From Elioraea sp. (GTDB lineage Bacteria; Pseudomonadota; Alphaproteobacteria; Acetobacterales; Acetobacteraceae): 64,000 nt of DNA. Positions 42,550 through 50,842 of the stretch are shown one piece after another (the stretch's first letter is position 1; each line of letters starts with the position of its first letter). The position numbers and the translations under genes were made by a program. Under the pieces are notes generated by a model. That model was given only the letters and a program-made list of their open reading frames with translations, was not told the origin of the DNA and ran no database searches. The stretch is from the NCBI RefSeq assembly GCF_022842375.1, contig NZ_JALHPR010000013.1:1-64000 (forward strand), read 5' to 3'.

Positions 42550-44151
42550 ATGCGTGACTTCCATTCTGCCGGCCGGAGCCCAGCACGCGGAACGCGCGGC
42601 ATGGCGGCGACGTCAATGCCCGTCGCGACACTCACCGCGCTCGACGTGCTGCGGCAGGGGGGCAACGCGCTCGATGCCGCAATCGCTGCCTGCGCCGTGC
42701 TCGGCGTGGTCGAGCCGCACTCGACCGGCATCGGCGGTGACTGCTTCTGCCTCTACGCACCGGCGGGCACAGGCCGCGTGATCGCGATGAACGGCTCGGG
42801 CAAGGCGCCGGCCGGGGCATCGATCGACTGGTTCGAGAACAACGGCATCACCGCTCTCGATCCGAATACGGCTCATTCCGTAACCGTTCCGGGTGCCGTG
42901 CGCGCGTGGGAGGCACTGCTCGCCGCGCATGGGCGAAAGGGGCTCGACGAACTGCTCCAGCCTGCGATCCGGCTCGCCGAGGATGGCCACCCTGTGCATG
43001 ACCGCGTCGCGACGGACTGGGCGGGGGCGATTGACAAGCTTGCCGCCGACCCTGACAGCCGCCAGCGCTTCCTGATGGGCGGCGCAGCGCCAAGGGCTGG
43101 CCACGTGTTCCGCCAGCCGGAGCTTGCCGAGACGCTGCGCCGCATCGCGCGCGCGGGCTCCAAGGGCTTCTACGAGGGGGCCGTGGCGGCCGACATGGTG
43201 GCGAAGCTGCGCGCCCGTGGCGGGCTGCACACGGAGGAGGATTTTGCGAACGCGTCGGCCGAGTTCGTCACGCCGATCAGCAGCAGGTGGAAGGACCACG
43301 AGATCGTGCAGTGCCCGCCAAACGGCTCGGGCCTGCTCGTGCTCATGCTCGCCGGCATTCTCGAAGGCTTCGATCCGGCCGAGGCCGGGGCGATGTCGCC
43401 GGAGCGCTGGCACAGGGCGATCGAGGCGGCACGCCTTGTGTATCGTGACCGTGACGCCTTCCTCGCCGACCCGGCGCAGATCGAGGTTCCCGTCGCACGA
43501 CTGACAGCGCCCGGCTATCTCGCGGCGCTGCGGGCTGCGATCGACCCAGGGAAGGCGCTGCGCGAGCTGCCGCCGGCCGGCATGGCCGAGATCCTGCCCG
43601 CGCACGCCGACACGGTGTATCTCTGCGTCGTCGATGGCGAGGGCAATGCGTGCTCGTTCATCAACTCGCTGTTCCAGAGCTTCGGTTCGGGCATCCTTGC
43701 CCCCGGCTCCGGCGTGATGCTGCACAACCGCGGCTTCGGCTTCCGGGTCGAGCGCGGGCACCCGAACTGCATCGCGCCGAACAAGCGGCCGATGCACACG
43801 ATCATTCCGGGCATGCTGATGAAGGATGGCCGCGCGGTGATGCCCTTCGGCGTGATGGGCGGGCATTACCAGCCGATGGGGCAGACCTCGCTCCTCGCCA
43901 ACGTGTTCGACTACGGCATGGACATCCAGGAGGCGCTCGACGCGCCGCGCCTCTTCCCCTGGGCGGGCGAGGTGCAGGTCGAGCGTGGCATCCCCTCGGC
44001 CACCGTCGATGTGCTGGCCCGGATGGGCCACACGCCGAAGCTGCTCGACAAGCCGCATGGCGGCGGCCAGGCCATCTGGATCGATCACAAGGCGGGCGCG
44101 CTCTGCGGTGCCTCCGACCCGCGCAAGGATGGCTGCGCGATGGGCTTTTGA
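42550..44151 (+). CDS. Gamma-glutamyltransferase family protein
   Basis: A 533-residue Ntn-hydrolase. The large-subunit part shows GGNALDAAIAACAVLGVVEPHSTGIGGD and the new N-terminal Thr for autocleavage is in HADTVYLCVVDGEGNA (about residue 354), followed by SFGSGILAPGSGVMLHNRG and the later FGVMGGHYQPMGQ. No signal peptide is visible, unlike periplasmic E. coli Ggt, so a cytoplasmic enzyme is likely. It would remove gamma-glutamyl groups from peptides or amides, or act on a related acyl compound (the branch also includes cephalosporin and oxamate acylases). It is 11 bp from the amidase gene. Confidence 0.88.
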   Translation: MRDFHSAGRSPARGTRGMAATSMPVATLTALDVLRQGGNALDAAIAACAVLGVVEPHSTGIGGDCFCLYAPAGTGRVIAMNGSGKAPAGASIDWFENNGITALDPNTAHSVTVPGAVRAWEALLAAHGRKGLDELLQPAIRLAEDGHPVHDRVATDWAGAIDKLAADPDSRQRFLMGGAAPRAGHVFRQPELAETLRRIARAGSKGFYEGAVAADMVAKLRARGGLHTEEDFANASAEFVTPISSRWKDHEIVQCPPNGSGLLVLMLAGILEGFDPAEAGAMSPERWHRAIEAARLVYRDRDAFLADPAQIEVPVARLTAPGYLAALRAAIDPGKALRELPPAGMAEILPAHADTVYLCVVDGEGNACSFINSLFQSFGSGILAPGSGVMLHNRGFGFRVERGHPNCIAPNKRPMHTIIPGMLMKDGRAVMPFGVMGGHYQPMGQTSLLANVFDYGMDIQEALDAPRLFPWAGEVQVERGIPSATVDVLARMGHTPKLLDKPHGGGQAIWIDHKAGALCGASDPRKDGCAMGF

Positions 44152-44162
44152 GGAGATACGGG

Positions 44163-45680
44163 ATGACCGACACGGCACTCTGCGACCTCACCGCGATCGA
44201 GCAGCGGCGCCTGATCGGGCGGAAGGCGATCAGCCCGGTCGATCTGCTCGATGCGCATCTGCGCCGGATCGAGCGCGTCGATCCTGCCGTCAACGCGATG
44301 GTGTCGGTCGACGAGCCGCTCGCGCGCGCGGCCGCGAAGGCGGCCGAGGCGGCGGTGCTGAAAGGGGACAAGCTGGAGCTGCTGCACGGTCTCCCGGTCG
44401 GCATCAAGGACCTTGAGGAGACCAAGGGGCTGCGCACCACCTATGGCAGCCCGCAATACGCCGATTTCGTGCCGGATGCCGATTGCGGCATGGTGGCCAA
44501 CCTGCGCGCCGCCGGCGCGGTGATCCTCGGCAAGACCAACACGCCCGAATTCGGCGCGGGTGCGAACACGATCAACCCCGTCTTCGGCCCGACCGGCAAC
44601 CCGTTCGACCCGGCCCGCTCCTGCGCGGGCTCCTCGGGCGGCTCGGCCGTCGCGCTGGCAACCGGCATGGTGCCGATGGCCTCCGGCTCCGACCTTGGCG
44701 GATCGTTGCGGAACCCCGCTGCCTATTGCGGCATCGTCGGCTTCCGGCCCTCGCCAGGGCTCGTGCCGTCGGAGAAGCGGGGCCTCGGCTGGTACCCCTC
44801 GTCGATGCTGGGCCCGATGGCGCGCAACGTGCCCGACCTTGCGATGATGCTCGCGGCGATGGCGTCGGACGATCCGCGTGATCCGCTGTCGCGCGCGGTG
44901 TTCGGGCGGAAGATGGTGAGCGAGGAGGAGTTCCACCCGCTGGCCGAGCTCGACCCCGGCACGCTGCGCGTTGCCTACACGCCCGATTTCGGCTTCGCGC
45001 CGACCTCGAACGCGGTGCGCGCGCTGTTCGCCGACCGCATCGCCCAGTTCAAGGGCATCTTCGCCTCGGCCGGCGAGGGCAGCCCCGACATGGCGGGTGC
45101 TGATCGTGCCTTCGGCGTGCTGCGCGCCGAGGCGTTCCTGGCCAAGCACCTGCCCGTCTATCGCTCGGCCCCGCACATGCTGGGGCCGAACGTGATCGCG
45201 AACGTGGAGGAGGGGCTCGGCTACAGCCTCGCCGACATGGCCGAGGCGCATACGCTGCACACCGGCATCTATCGCCGGATGGGCGCCTTCTTCCGTGATG
45301 TCGACCTCATCATCTCGCCGGCCATGACGGTGCAGCCGACGCTGTGGACCGAGCTCGCCCCCCGGGAGATCGACGGTAAGACGCTCGCCACCTACTACTC
45401 CTGGCTGGCGCTGCCCTATGGCGTGACGCTTTCCACCCACCCGGCGATCGTGCTTCCGTGCGGCGTCGATTCGCGCGGGCTTCCCTTCGGCATCCAGATC
45501 GTCGGGCCGCGTGGGGGGGATGCGTTCCTGCTCGCGGCCGCCGCGGCGATCGAGCGTGCGCTCGCAGGCATTGAGGCCTGTGCCCGGCCGCTGCCCGACC
45601 TCGAGACGCTTGCCCGCGCGCCCTCAATCCACACCCTGCCTGGTGCGGATATGCTCGCCCATGTCGGCAAGGCGGCTTAA
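44163..45680 (+). CDS. Amidase-signature amidase next to nitrile hydratase
   Basis: A 505-residue amidase-signature enzyme. The catalytic Lys is in PVGIKDLEETKG (residue about 82), cis-Ser in CAGSSGGSAVALA and nucleophile Ser in SGSDLGGSLRNPA. TSL-free ends suggest a stand-alone enzyme, not GatA. Its position 9 bp before a nitrile hydratase-like gene set suggests that it hydrolyses the amide made by the hydratase, giving acid and ammonia. The ATG at 44163 has GGAG upstream. Confidence 0.88.
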   Translation: MTDTALCDLTAIEQRRLIGRKAISPVDLLDAHLRRIERVDPAVNAMVSVDEPLARAAAKAAEAAVLKGDKLELLHGLPVGIKDLEETKGLRTTYGSPQYADFVPDADCGMVANLRAAGAVILGKTNTPEFGAGANTINPVFGPTGNPFDPARSCAGSSGGSAVALATGMVPMASGSDLGGSLRNPAAYCGIVGFRPSPGLVPSEKRGLGWYPSSMLGPMARNVPDLAMMLAAMASDDPRDPLSRAVFGRKMVSEEEFHPLAELDPGTLRVAYTPDFGFAPTSNAVRALFADRIAQFKGIFASAGEGSPDMAGADRAFGVLRAEAFLAKHLPVYRSAPHMLGPNVIANVEEGLGYSLADMAEAHTLHTGIYRRMGAFFRDVDLIISPAMTVQPTLWTELAPREIDGKTLATYYSWLALPYGVTLSTHPAIVLPCGVDSRGLPFGIQIVGPRGGDAFLLAAAAAIERALAGIEACARPLPDLETLARAPSIHTLPGADMLAHVGKAA

Positions 45681-45689
45681 GGTCAGGCC

Positions 45690-46016
45690 ATGAGCGAGAA
45701 CCCTGAACGACGCGGCATGCATGACATGGGTGGCGATCCTGACCATCGCTGGTCAGGCCCCGTGCCGCGCGCCGAACATGTGCTGGCGCCGTGGGAGAAG
45801 GAGGTGGACGCGATCCGCACCCTCCTCGGCCGCAAGGGGCTGCAGACGGCCGATGAGCTTCGCCTCGGCATCGAAAAGCTGTCGGGCGAGGACTACGCGC
45901 GCCTCTCCTATTACGAGCGGTGGACGCGGTCGGTCGTGCACACGATGGAGCTGAAGGGCATCATCGCGCCCGGTGCCTTTGCGGCGAAGGTCGCTGCGCT
46001 GAAGGGGCAACGCTGA
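45690..46016 (+). CDS. Nitrile hydratase beta-subunit N-terminal domain as a separate protein
   Basis: A 108-residue helical protein that aligns with the N-terminal half of nitrile hydratase beta: GMHDMGGDPDHRW then PWEKEVDAIRTLLGRKG and SYYERWTRSVVHTMELKGII. In most hydratases this is joined to the SH3-like half; here a TGATG junction separates the two into different genes. Thiocyanate hydrolase and toyocamycin nitrile hydratase have the same split. It resembles the beta subunit more than the P14K-type activator. Confidence 0.78.
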   Translation: MSENPERRGMHDMGGDPDHRWSGPVPRAEHVLAPWEKEVDAIRTLLGRKGLQTADELRLGIEKLSGEDYARLSYYERWTRSVVHTMELKGIIAPGAFAAKVAALKGQR

Positions 46017-46324
46017 TGGGCGCGCGTTTCCGCCCCGGTGACCGCGTGCGCGTGGTCGCCGCGCGGCCTGCCATCTCGGTCGGCCGGGCGCATATCCGCA
46101 CGCCGCACTACGTGCGCGGGCAGGACGGGATGGTGGCCGAAGTGATGGGCCCGTTCCGCAACCCCGAGGGCCTGGCGACTGGGGGTGACGGGTTGCCGAT
46201 GCAGGTTCTCTACCGCGTGCGCTTTCCCCAGGCGCAGCTGTGGCAGGGCTACGAGGGGCCGGCGAAGGACACACTCGAAGTCGAGATCTACGAGCACTGG
46301 CTGGAGCCGATCCATGCCGCATGA
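46016..46324 (+). CDS. Nitrile hydratase beta-subunit C-terminal (SH3-like) domain as a separate protein
   Basis: A 102-residue beta-barrel domain: FRPGDRVRVVAARPAISVGRAHIRTPHYVRGQDG then VLYRVRFPQAQLW and EIYEHWLEP. This is the SH3-like half of nitrile hydratase beta, which in known enzymes contacts the metal centre through conserved arginines. It starts within the stop codon of the N-terminal half and overlaps the alpha-like gene by 11 bp, so the three proteins are made in stoichiometric coupling. Confidence 0.8.
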   Translation: MGARFRPGDRVRVVAARPAISVGRAHIRTPHYVRGQDGMVAEVMGPFRNPEGLATGGDGLPMQVLYRVRFPQAQLWQGYEGPAKDTLEVEIYEHWLEPIHAA

Positions 46325-46952
46325 TGGGCACGACCATGACCATGGGCATGACCATGATCACGCGCCGCCGCCGGACGATCCGTCGTTCTCGTCCGACCAG
46401 GCGATCGCCGCACGGGCGCTGAGGCTCCTGCTCGAGGAAGCCGGCATCCTTGCGCCCGGCGAGGTGGCACGGCAGATCGACAGGATGGACGGCATCCAGC
46501 CATCGATGGGCGCTGCCGTCGTCGCCCGCGCCTGGGCTGATCCTGCGTTCCATGATCGCCTGATCGCCACGCCCGTCGCTGCCTGCTCCGAGCTTGGCGT
46601 CGACCTGCAGGGCACTCACCTGCACGTGGTCGAGAATACCGCGTCGGTGCACAACGTCATCGTCTGCACCCTCTGCTCCTGCTACCCGAAAATGCTGCTC
46701 GGCATCCCGCCCGACTGGTACAAATCCTATGAATACCGCTCCCGCGCCGTGATCGAGCCGCGCGCCGTCCTCGCCGAGTTCGGCGTGGCCGTGCCGGAGG
46801 AGATCGAGGTGCGGGTGCATGACAGCACCGCCGACCTGCGCTACCTCGTGCTGCCCGCGCGCCCTGCCGGAACGGAGGGATGGAGCGAGGAGAAGCTCGC
46901 CGCGATCGTGACGCGCGATGCGATGATCGGCACGGCCATTCCGTCTGCATAA
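46314..46952 (+). CDS. Nitrile hydratase alpha-type (metal-binding) subunit
   Basis: A 212-residue protein with the metal claw V-C-T-L-C-S-C (C118, C121, S122, C123), followed by YPKMLLGIPPDWYKSYEYRSR. CTLCSC is the cobalt-type sequence (iron enzymes use CSLCSC). The usual YPWPVLG is changed to YPKMLLG. The first 16 residues contain seven His in an HD/GH repeat, perhaps a metal-collecting tail. With the two split beta halves it forms a three-gene hydratase in the same order as thiocyanate hydrolase genes. Whether the substrate is a nitrile or thiocyanate is not settled. Confidence 0.85.
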   Translation: MPHDGHDHDHGHDHDHAPPPDDPSFSSDQAIAARALRLLLEEAGILAPGEVARQIDRMDGIQPSMGAAVVARAWADPAFHDRLIATPVAACSELGVDLQGTHLHVVENTASVHNVIVCTLCSCYPKMLLGIPPDWYKSYEYRSRAVIEPRAVLAEFGVAVPEEIEVRVHDSTADLRYLVLPARPAGTEGWSEEKLAAIVTRDAMIGTAIPSA

Positions 46953-46972
46953 TCTGCCTGGGGGACCACATC

Positions 46973-48175
46973 ATGACCATTGCTCGCATGACGACCTCGA
47001 GGCGGCGCCTGCTCGGCACCGCCGCAGCACTTCCCGTTCTTGGCCTCGCCGCGCCCGCGATCGCCCAGTCCGGCCCGCTCAAGGTGGGCATGATCACCAC
47101 GCTGTCGGGCCCCGGTGCCGCGCTCGGCAACGACATCCGCGACGGGTTCAACCTCGTGGTGAAGAACGCCGGCGGACGCCTCGGCGGCGTGCCCGTCGAG
47201 GTCGTGGTGGCTGACGATGCGCTGCGGCCCGAAAACGGCCGCGCGATCGCCGAGCGGATGGTGCGGCGTGAGCGCATCCAGGTTCTGACCGGGATCGTGT
47301 TCTCGAACGTCATGCTCGCCGCCGCGCCCGTGATCCTGCCGGCCGCGACCTATATCAGCGCCAATGCGGGGCCGAGCCAGCTCGCCGGCGAAGGCTGCAA
47401 CGCCAACTACTTCAACGCCGCCTGGCAGAACGACAATCTCCACGAGGCCGTCGGGCAGTACGTGACGCAGAAGGGCCTCCGCCGCGCCTTCCTCATCGCG
47501 CCGAACTACCCGGCGGGCCGCGACGCGCTCACCGGCTTCAAGCGCTTCTTCAAGGGCGAGGTGGTAAGCGAGACCTACACGCGCCTCGACCAGCTCGACT
47601 ACGCCGCCGAGCTTGCAGCCGTTCGCGCGGCAGCACCCGATGCCGTCTACATCTTCCTGCCGGGCGGGCTCGGCATCAACTTCATCAAGCAGTACGCCGC
47701 CGCGGGACTTCGCGCGCGCACGCCGCTGTTCGGCCCAGGCTTCTCCTTCGACCAGGACGTTCTGCCGGCGGTGGGCGACGATGCGCTCGGCTGCTTCAAC
47801 TCCTCGCAGTGGGCGCTCGACCTGCCGCTGCCGGCGAACCGCCAGTTCGTCGACACGTTCGAGGCCGAGTACAAGCGCCTGCCGAGCCTCTATGCCAGCC
47901 AGGGCTACGATGTCGCGCTGCTGATCGGCTCGGCGATCGCGGCAACACGCGGGCGGGTGGGCGACCGTGCCGCCTTTGCGGCGGCGGTGAAGAAGGCGGA
48001 TTTCCAGTCCGTCCGCGGATCGTTCAAGTTCGGCAACAACAACCACCCGATCCAGAACATCTACATGCGCGAGGTGGTGAAGGACGCGCAGGGCCGCGTG
48101 GTGAACCGCACCATCGCCACCGCCTTCGAGGCGCACCAGGACGCCTACGCCGCGCAGTGCAAGCTGCCGGCCTGA
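46973..48175 (+). CDS. Branched-chain-amino-acid-type ABC transporter substrate-binding protein
   Basis: A 400-residue Peripla_BP_6 protein. A Tat-like signal (TTSRRRLLGTAAALP, ending AIAQ near residue 34) precedes KVGMITTLSGPGAALGNDIRDGF. The LivK/AmiC fold continues with VVVADDALRPENGRAIAERM and YDVALLIGSAI. It begins 20 bp after the hydratase gene with GGGGGA before the ATG, tying this transporter to nitrile/amide metabolism. Ligands of this family include amides and urea as well as amino acids. Confidence 0.88.
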   Translation: MTIARMTTSRRRLLGTAAALPVLGLAAPAIAQSGPLKVGMITTLSGPGAALGNDIRDGFNLVVKNAGGRLGGVPVEVVVADDALRPENGRAIAERMVRRERIQVLTGIVFSNVMLAAAPVILPAATYISANAGPSQLAGEGCNANYFNAAWQNDNLHEAVGQYVTQKGLRRAFLIAPNYPAGRDALTGFKRFFKGEVVSETYTRLDQLDYAAELAAVRAAAPDAVYIFLPGGLGINFIKQYAAAGLRARTPLFGPGFSFDQDVLPAVGDDALGCFNSSQWALDLPLPANRQFVDTFEAEYKRLPSLYASQGYDVALLIGSAIAATRGRVGDRAAFAAAVKKADFQSVRGSFKFGNNNHPIQNIYMREVVKDAQGRVVNRTIATAFEAHQDAYAAQCKLPA

Positions 48176-48192
48176 CCCCCCAGGGCGGGGGG
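48176..48192 (+). terminator. Intercistronic hairpin after the Liv-type binding protein
   Basis: CCCCCC (48176-48181), loop AGGGC and GGGGGG (48187-48192) directly follow the stop codon. Such hairpins often limit read-through or protect the upstream message so that binding protein exceeds permease. No T-run follows. Confidence 0.45.
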
Positions 48193-48215
48193 CGCAGGCC
48201 TCCCGCCGTTCTCTC

Positions 48216-49136
48216 ATGACCGCGACACTCTTCGTCGAGCAGACGCTGAACGGGCTTCAGTTCGGCGTCATGCTGTTCCTGATGGCCGCCGGCCTGACGC
48301 TGATCTTTGGCATCATGGACGTGATCAACCTCGCCCATGGCAGCCTCTACATGGCCGGCGCCTTCGTCGGCGCCACCATCACCGCGCGCACCGGCTCGTT
48401 CACCCTCGGCGTGCTCGCGGGCGCCGCGGCGGGCGCGCTGATCGCGCTGATCCTCGAGCTCACCATCATCAGGCGCCTCTATGCGCGCGACCATCTAGAC
48501 CAGGTGCTCGCCACCTACGCGCTGATCCTCACCTTCAACGAAGGCGTGAAGGTGCTGTGGGGCCCGGCACCGATCTTCCTCTCTGCCCCGGCGGCGCTGG
48601 CCGGAACGATCGAGGTGCTGCCGGGCATCCCCTATCCCACGTACCGGCTCGTGGTGATCGCCGCCGGCATCGGGGCGGCGCTGTTCCTCGGCTGGCTGAT
48701 CGGCCGGACGCGGGCGGGCATGCTGATCCGCGCGGGCACGACGAACCGCGAGACGGTGCAGGCACTCGGCGTCGATGTCGGGCTTCTCTTCGCGCTCGTC
48801 TTCGCGGTGGGTGGCGCGCTTGCGGGGCTGGCGGGCGTGATGGCGGGCCCCATCCTCGCCGTGCAGGTGGGCATGGGCGAGCAGATCCTCATTCTCGCCT
48901 TCGTCGTCGTCGTTGTCGGTGGCCTGGGCAGCGTGCGCGGGGCGATGGCGGGCGCCCTGCTGGTGGGGTTGACCGACACCTGGGCACGCGCGCTGCTGCC
49001 AACGCTGCTGCGCGGCCTCCTGCCGCCCGCGAGCGCTGACCAGGTCGCGGCCAATCTCGGCTCCGTCGCGGTCTACCTGCTGATGGCGGTGGTGCTCGCG
49101 GTGCGGCCACAGGGTCTGTTCCCCCGCCATGCGTGA
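48216..49136 (+). CDS. Liv-type ABC transporter permease (LivH)
   Basis: A 306-residue permease with about eight hydrophobic segments. QTLNGLQFGVMLFLMAAGLTLIFGIMDVINLAHG is the typical LivH start in pieces, and the EAA-like loop is TTNRETVQALGVDVGLLF. It overlaps the LivM-type gene by 8 bp. It forms the pore with that protein. Confidence 0.92.
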   Translation: MTATLFVEQTLNGLQFGVMLFLMAAGLTLIFGIMDVINLAHGSLYMAGAFVGATITARTGSFTLGVLAGAAAGALIALILELTIIRRLYARDHLDQVLATYALILTFNEGVKVLWGPAPIFLSAPAALAGTIEVLPGIPYPTYRLVVIAAGIGAALFLGWLIGRTRAGMLIRAGTTNRETVQALGVDVGLLFALVFAVGGALAGLAGVMAGPILAVQVGMGEQILILAFVVVVVGGLGSVRGAMAGALLVGLTDTWARALLPTLLRGLLPPASADQVAANLGSVAVYLLMAVVLAVRPQGLFPRHA

Positions 49137-50106
49137 ACGCGCCGCCGTCGCGGTCGGCCTCGCGCTGCTGGTCGCGGCACCCTTCGTGCTGGAGGCGATG
49201 GACGAGGCGTTCCTGCTGTCGGTGCTGACGCGCATGCTGGCGTACGCGCTGGCGGCCGCCGCACTCGACCTCGTGCTCGGCTATGGCGGGATGGTGAGTT
49301 TCGGCCACGGCGCCTTCCTCGGCACCGGCGCCTATGTCGCCGGCGTGCTGCTGCACCACAGGGCGGATGGCACCGCGGTGATCGACTGGCCGGTGCGCAT
49401 CGGCGGCACGGCGGAAGCGCTGGTCGCCTGGCCGGCAGCCGCCCTCGTCTCGGGGTTGCTTGCCGCCGCGATCGGGGCGATCAGCCTGCGCACGCGGGCC
49501 GTGCACTTCATCATGATCACGCTGGCGTTCGCGCAGATGGTGTTCTTCCTCGTCCTCGCGCTCCCACAATACGGCGGGACGGACGGGCTGATGGTGCCGG
49601 GGCGGAACGTTCTTGTGGGCGCATCGCTGGCGGGTGACGCGCCGCTCTACTGGGCCGCGCTCGCGCTTCTCGTCGCGTTCCTCGCCTTTGCACGCTCTGC
49701 CATGGCCGCACGCTTTGGCCTCGCGTTGAAGGGCGCGCGGATGAACGAGCGTCGTGCGCTGGCCCTTGGCGTTCCGGTCTACCGCATCAGGCTCGCGGCA
49801 TTCACGCTCTCGGGTGCGGTCGCGGGGCTCGCGGGAGCGGTGCTCGCCAACCAATCCTCCTTCGTCTCGCCCGATCTCCTCTCCTGGCAACGCTCGGGCG
49901 AGCTGATGGTGATGGTGATCCTCGGCGGGCAGGGAACGCTGTTCGGCCCCGTTCTCGGCGCCATCGCGCTTCTCGCGGCGGAGGAGGAGCTCGCGGCGCT
50001 GACCGAGCATTGGATGCTGATCCTCGGGCCGGCGCTGCTGGTCGTCGTCCTCTTCTTCCGCGGCGGGCTCTGGCGCGTCGTCGCGGGGAAGGGTGGCCAT
50101 GCTTGA
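49129..50106 (+). CDS. Liv-type ABC transporter permease (LivM)
   Basis: A 325-residue permease, about eight helices, with LVLGYGGMVSFGHGAFLGTGAY, the loop LKGARMNERRALALGVPVYRIRLAAF and GGQGTLFGPVLGA typical of LivM. It overlaps the upstream and downstream genes by 8 bp each. The family places two such permeases with two ATPases and one binding protein, all present here. Confidence 0.92.
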   Translation: MRERAAVAVGLALLVAAPFVLEAMDEAFLLSVLTRMLAYALAAAALDLVLGYGGMVSFGHGAFLGTGAYVAGVLLHHRADGTAVIDWPVRIGGTAEALVAWPAAALVSGLLAAAIGAISLRTRAVHFIMITLAFAQMVFFLVLALPQYGGTDGLMVPGRNVLVGASLAGDAPLYWAALALLVAFLAFARSAMAARFGLALKGARMNERRALALGVPVYRIRLAAFTLSGAVAGLAGAVLANQSSFVSPDLLSWQRSGELMVMVILGGQGTLFGPVLGAIALLAAEEELAALTEHWMLILGPALLVVVLFFRGGLWRVVAGKGGHA

Positions 50107-50842
50107 AGCGCGAGGGCTGACGCGGCGTTTCGGCGCGCTCGCGGCGAACGAGGACGTGACGCTCACGCTTGCGGCCGGAGAGTGCCACGCGGTGATCGGC
50201 CCGAACGGGGCTGGGAAGTCCACCCTCGTCGCCATGCTGGCCGGCGAGCAGCGGCCCGATGGTGGCAGCGTGATGCTCGCTGGCGAAGACATCACCAGTC
50301 TCGGCCCTGCCGCACGCGCGCGCCGCGGCATCGCGCGCAGCTTCCAGATCACGCAGCTCTGCCGTGACCTGACGGTGCGGGAGAACGTCATGCTCGCGGT
50401 GCAGGCGGCATCGGGCTGGCACTGGGGCTTTCTCCGCGCTGCGCGGAACGACCGGGGGTTGACCGTCGATGCCGATGCGTCACTCGCCGCAGCGGGGCTC
50501 GCCTCCCGCGCACACATCCCGGCGGGGCTGCTCAGCCATGGCGAGCAGCGGCAGCTCGAACTCGCCATCGCCCTGTCGCAGGCCCCCCGCGTGCTGCTGC
50601 TCGACGAGCCCGCCGCGGGGCTGGGTGCGGCCGAGACCCCCGCGCTCGCCGCACGGCTCGCGGCGCTGAAGGGCCGCATCGCGATGCTGCTGGTCGAGCA
50701 TGACATGGACACCGTGTTCGCGCTGGCTGACCGCATTACCGTGCTGGCCGGCGGGCGGGTGATCGCCTCGGGCGCACCGGCCGAGATCCGTGCGAACCGC
50801 GCGGTGCGCGAGGCCTATCTCGGTGACGTGGTTGATGCTTGA
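50099..50842 (+). CDS. Liv-type ABC transporter ATPase (LivG)
   Basis: A 247-residue ATPase: Walker A GPNGAGKST (residues about 35-43), ARRGIARSFQITQLCRDLTVRENV in the Q-loop region, signature LSHGEQRQLELAIAL, Walker B LLLDEPAAGLG and H-loop VEHDMDTVF. ATG 50099 overlaps LivM by 8 bp. LSHGEQ in place of LSGGQ is normal for LivG. Confidence 0.93.
   Translation: MLEARGLTRRFGALAANEDVTLTLAAGECHAVIGPNGAGKSTLVAMLAGEQRPDGGSVMLAGEDITSLGPAARARRGIARSFQITQLCRDLTVRENVMLAVQAASGWHWGFLRAARNDRGLTVDADASLAAAGLASRAHIPAGLLSHGEQRQLELAIALSQAPRVLLLDEPAAGLGAAETPALAARLAALKGRIAMLLVEHDMDTVFALADRITVLAGGRVIASGAPAEIRANRAVREAYLGDVVDA

Noticed and set aside
45690-46016. The 108-residue protein as a P14K-type nitrile hydratase activator
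   Set aside because: Its GMHDMGGD start and YYERW segment fit the beta-subunit N-terminal domain, and without it the enzyme would lack that half of beta.
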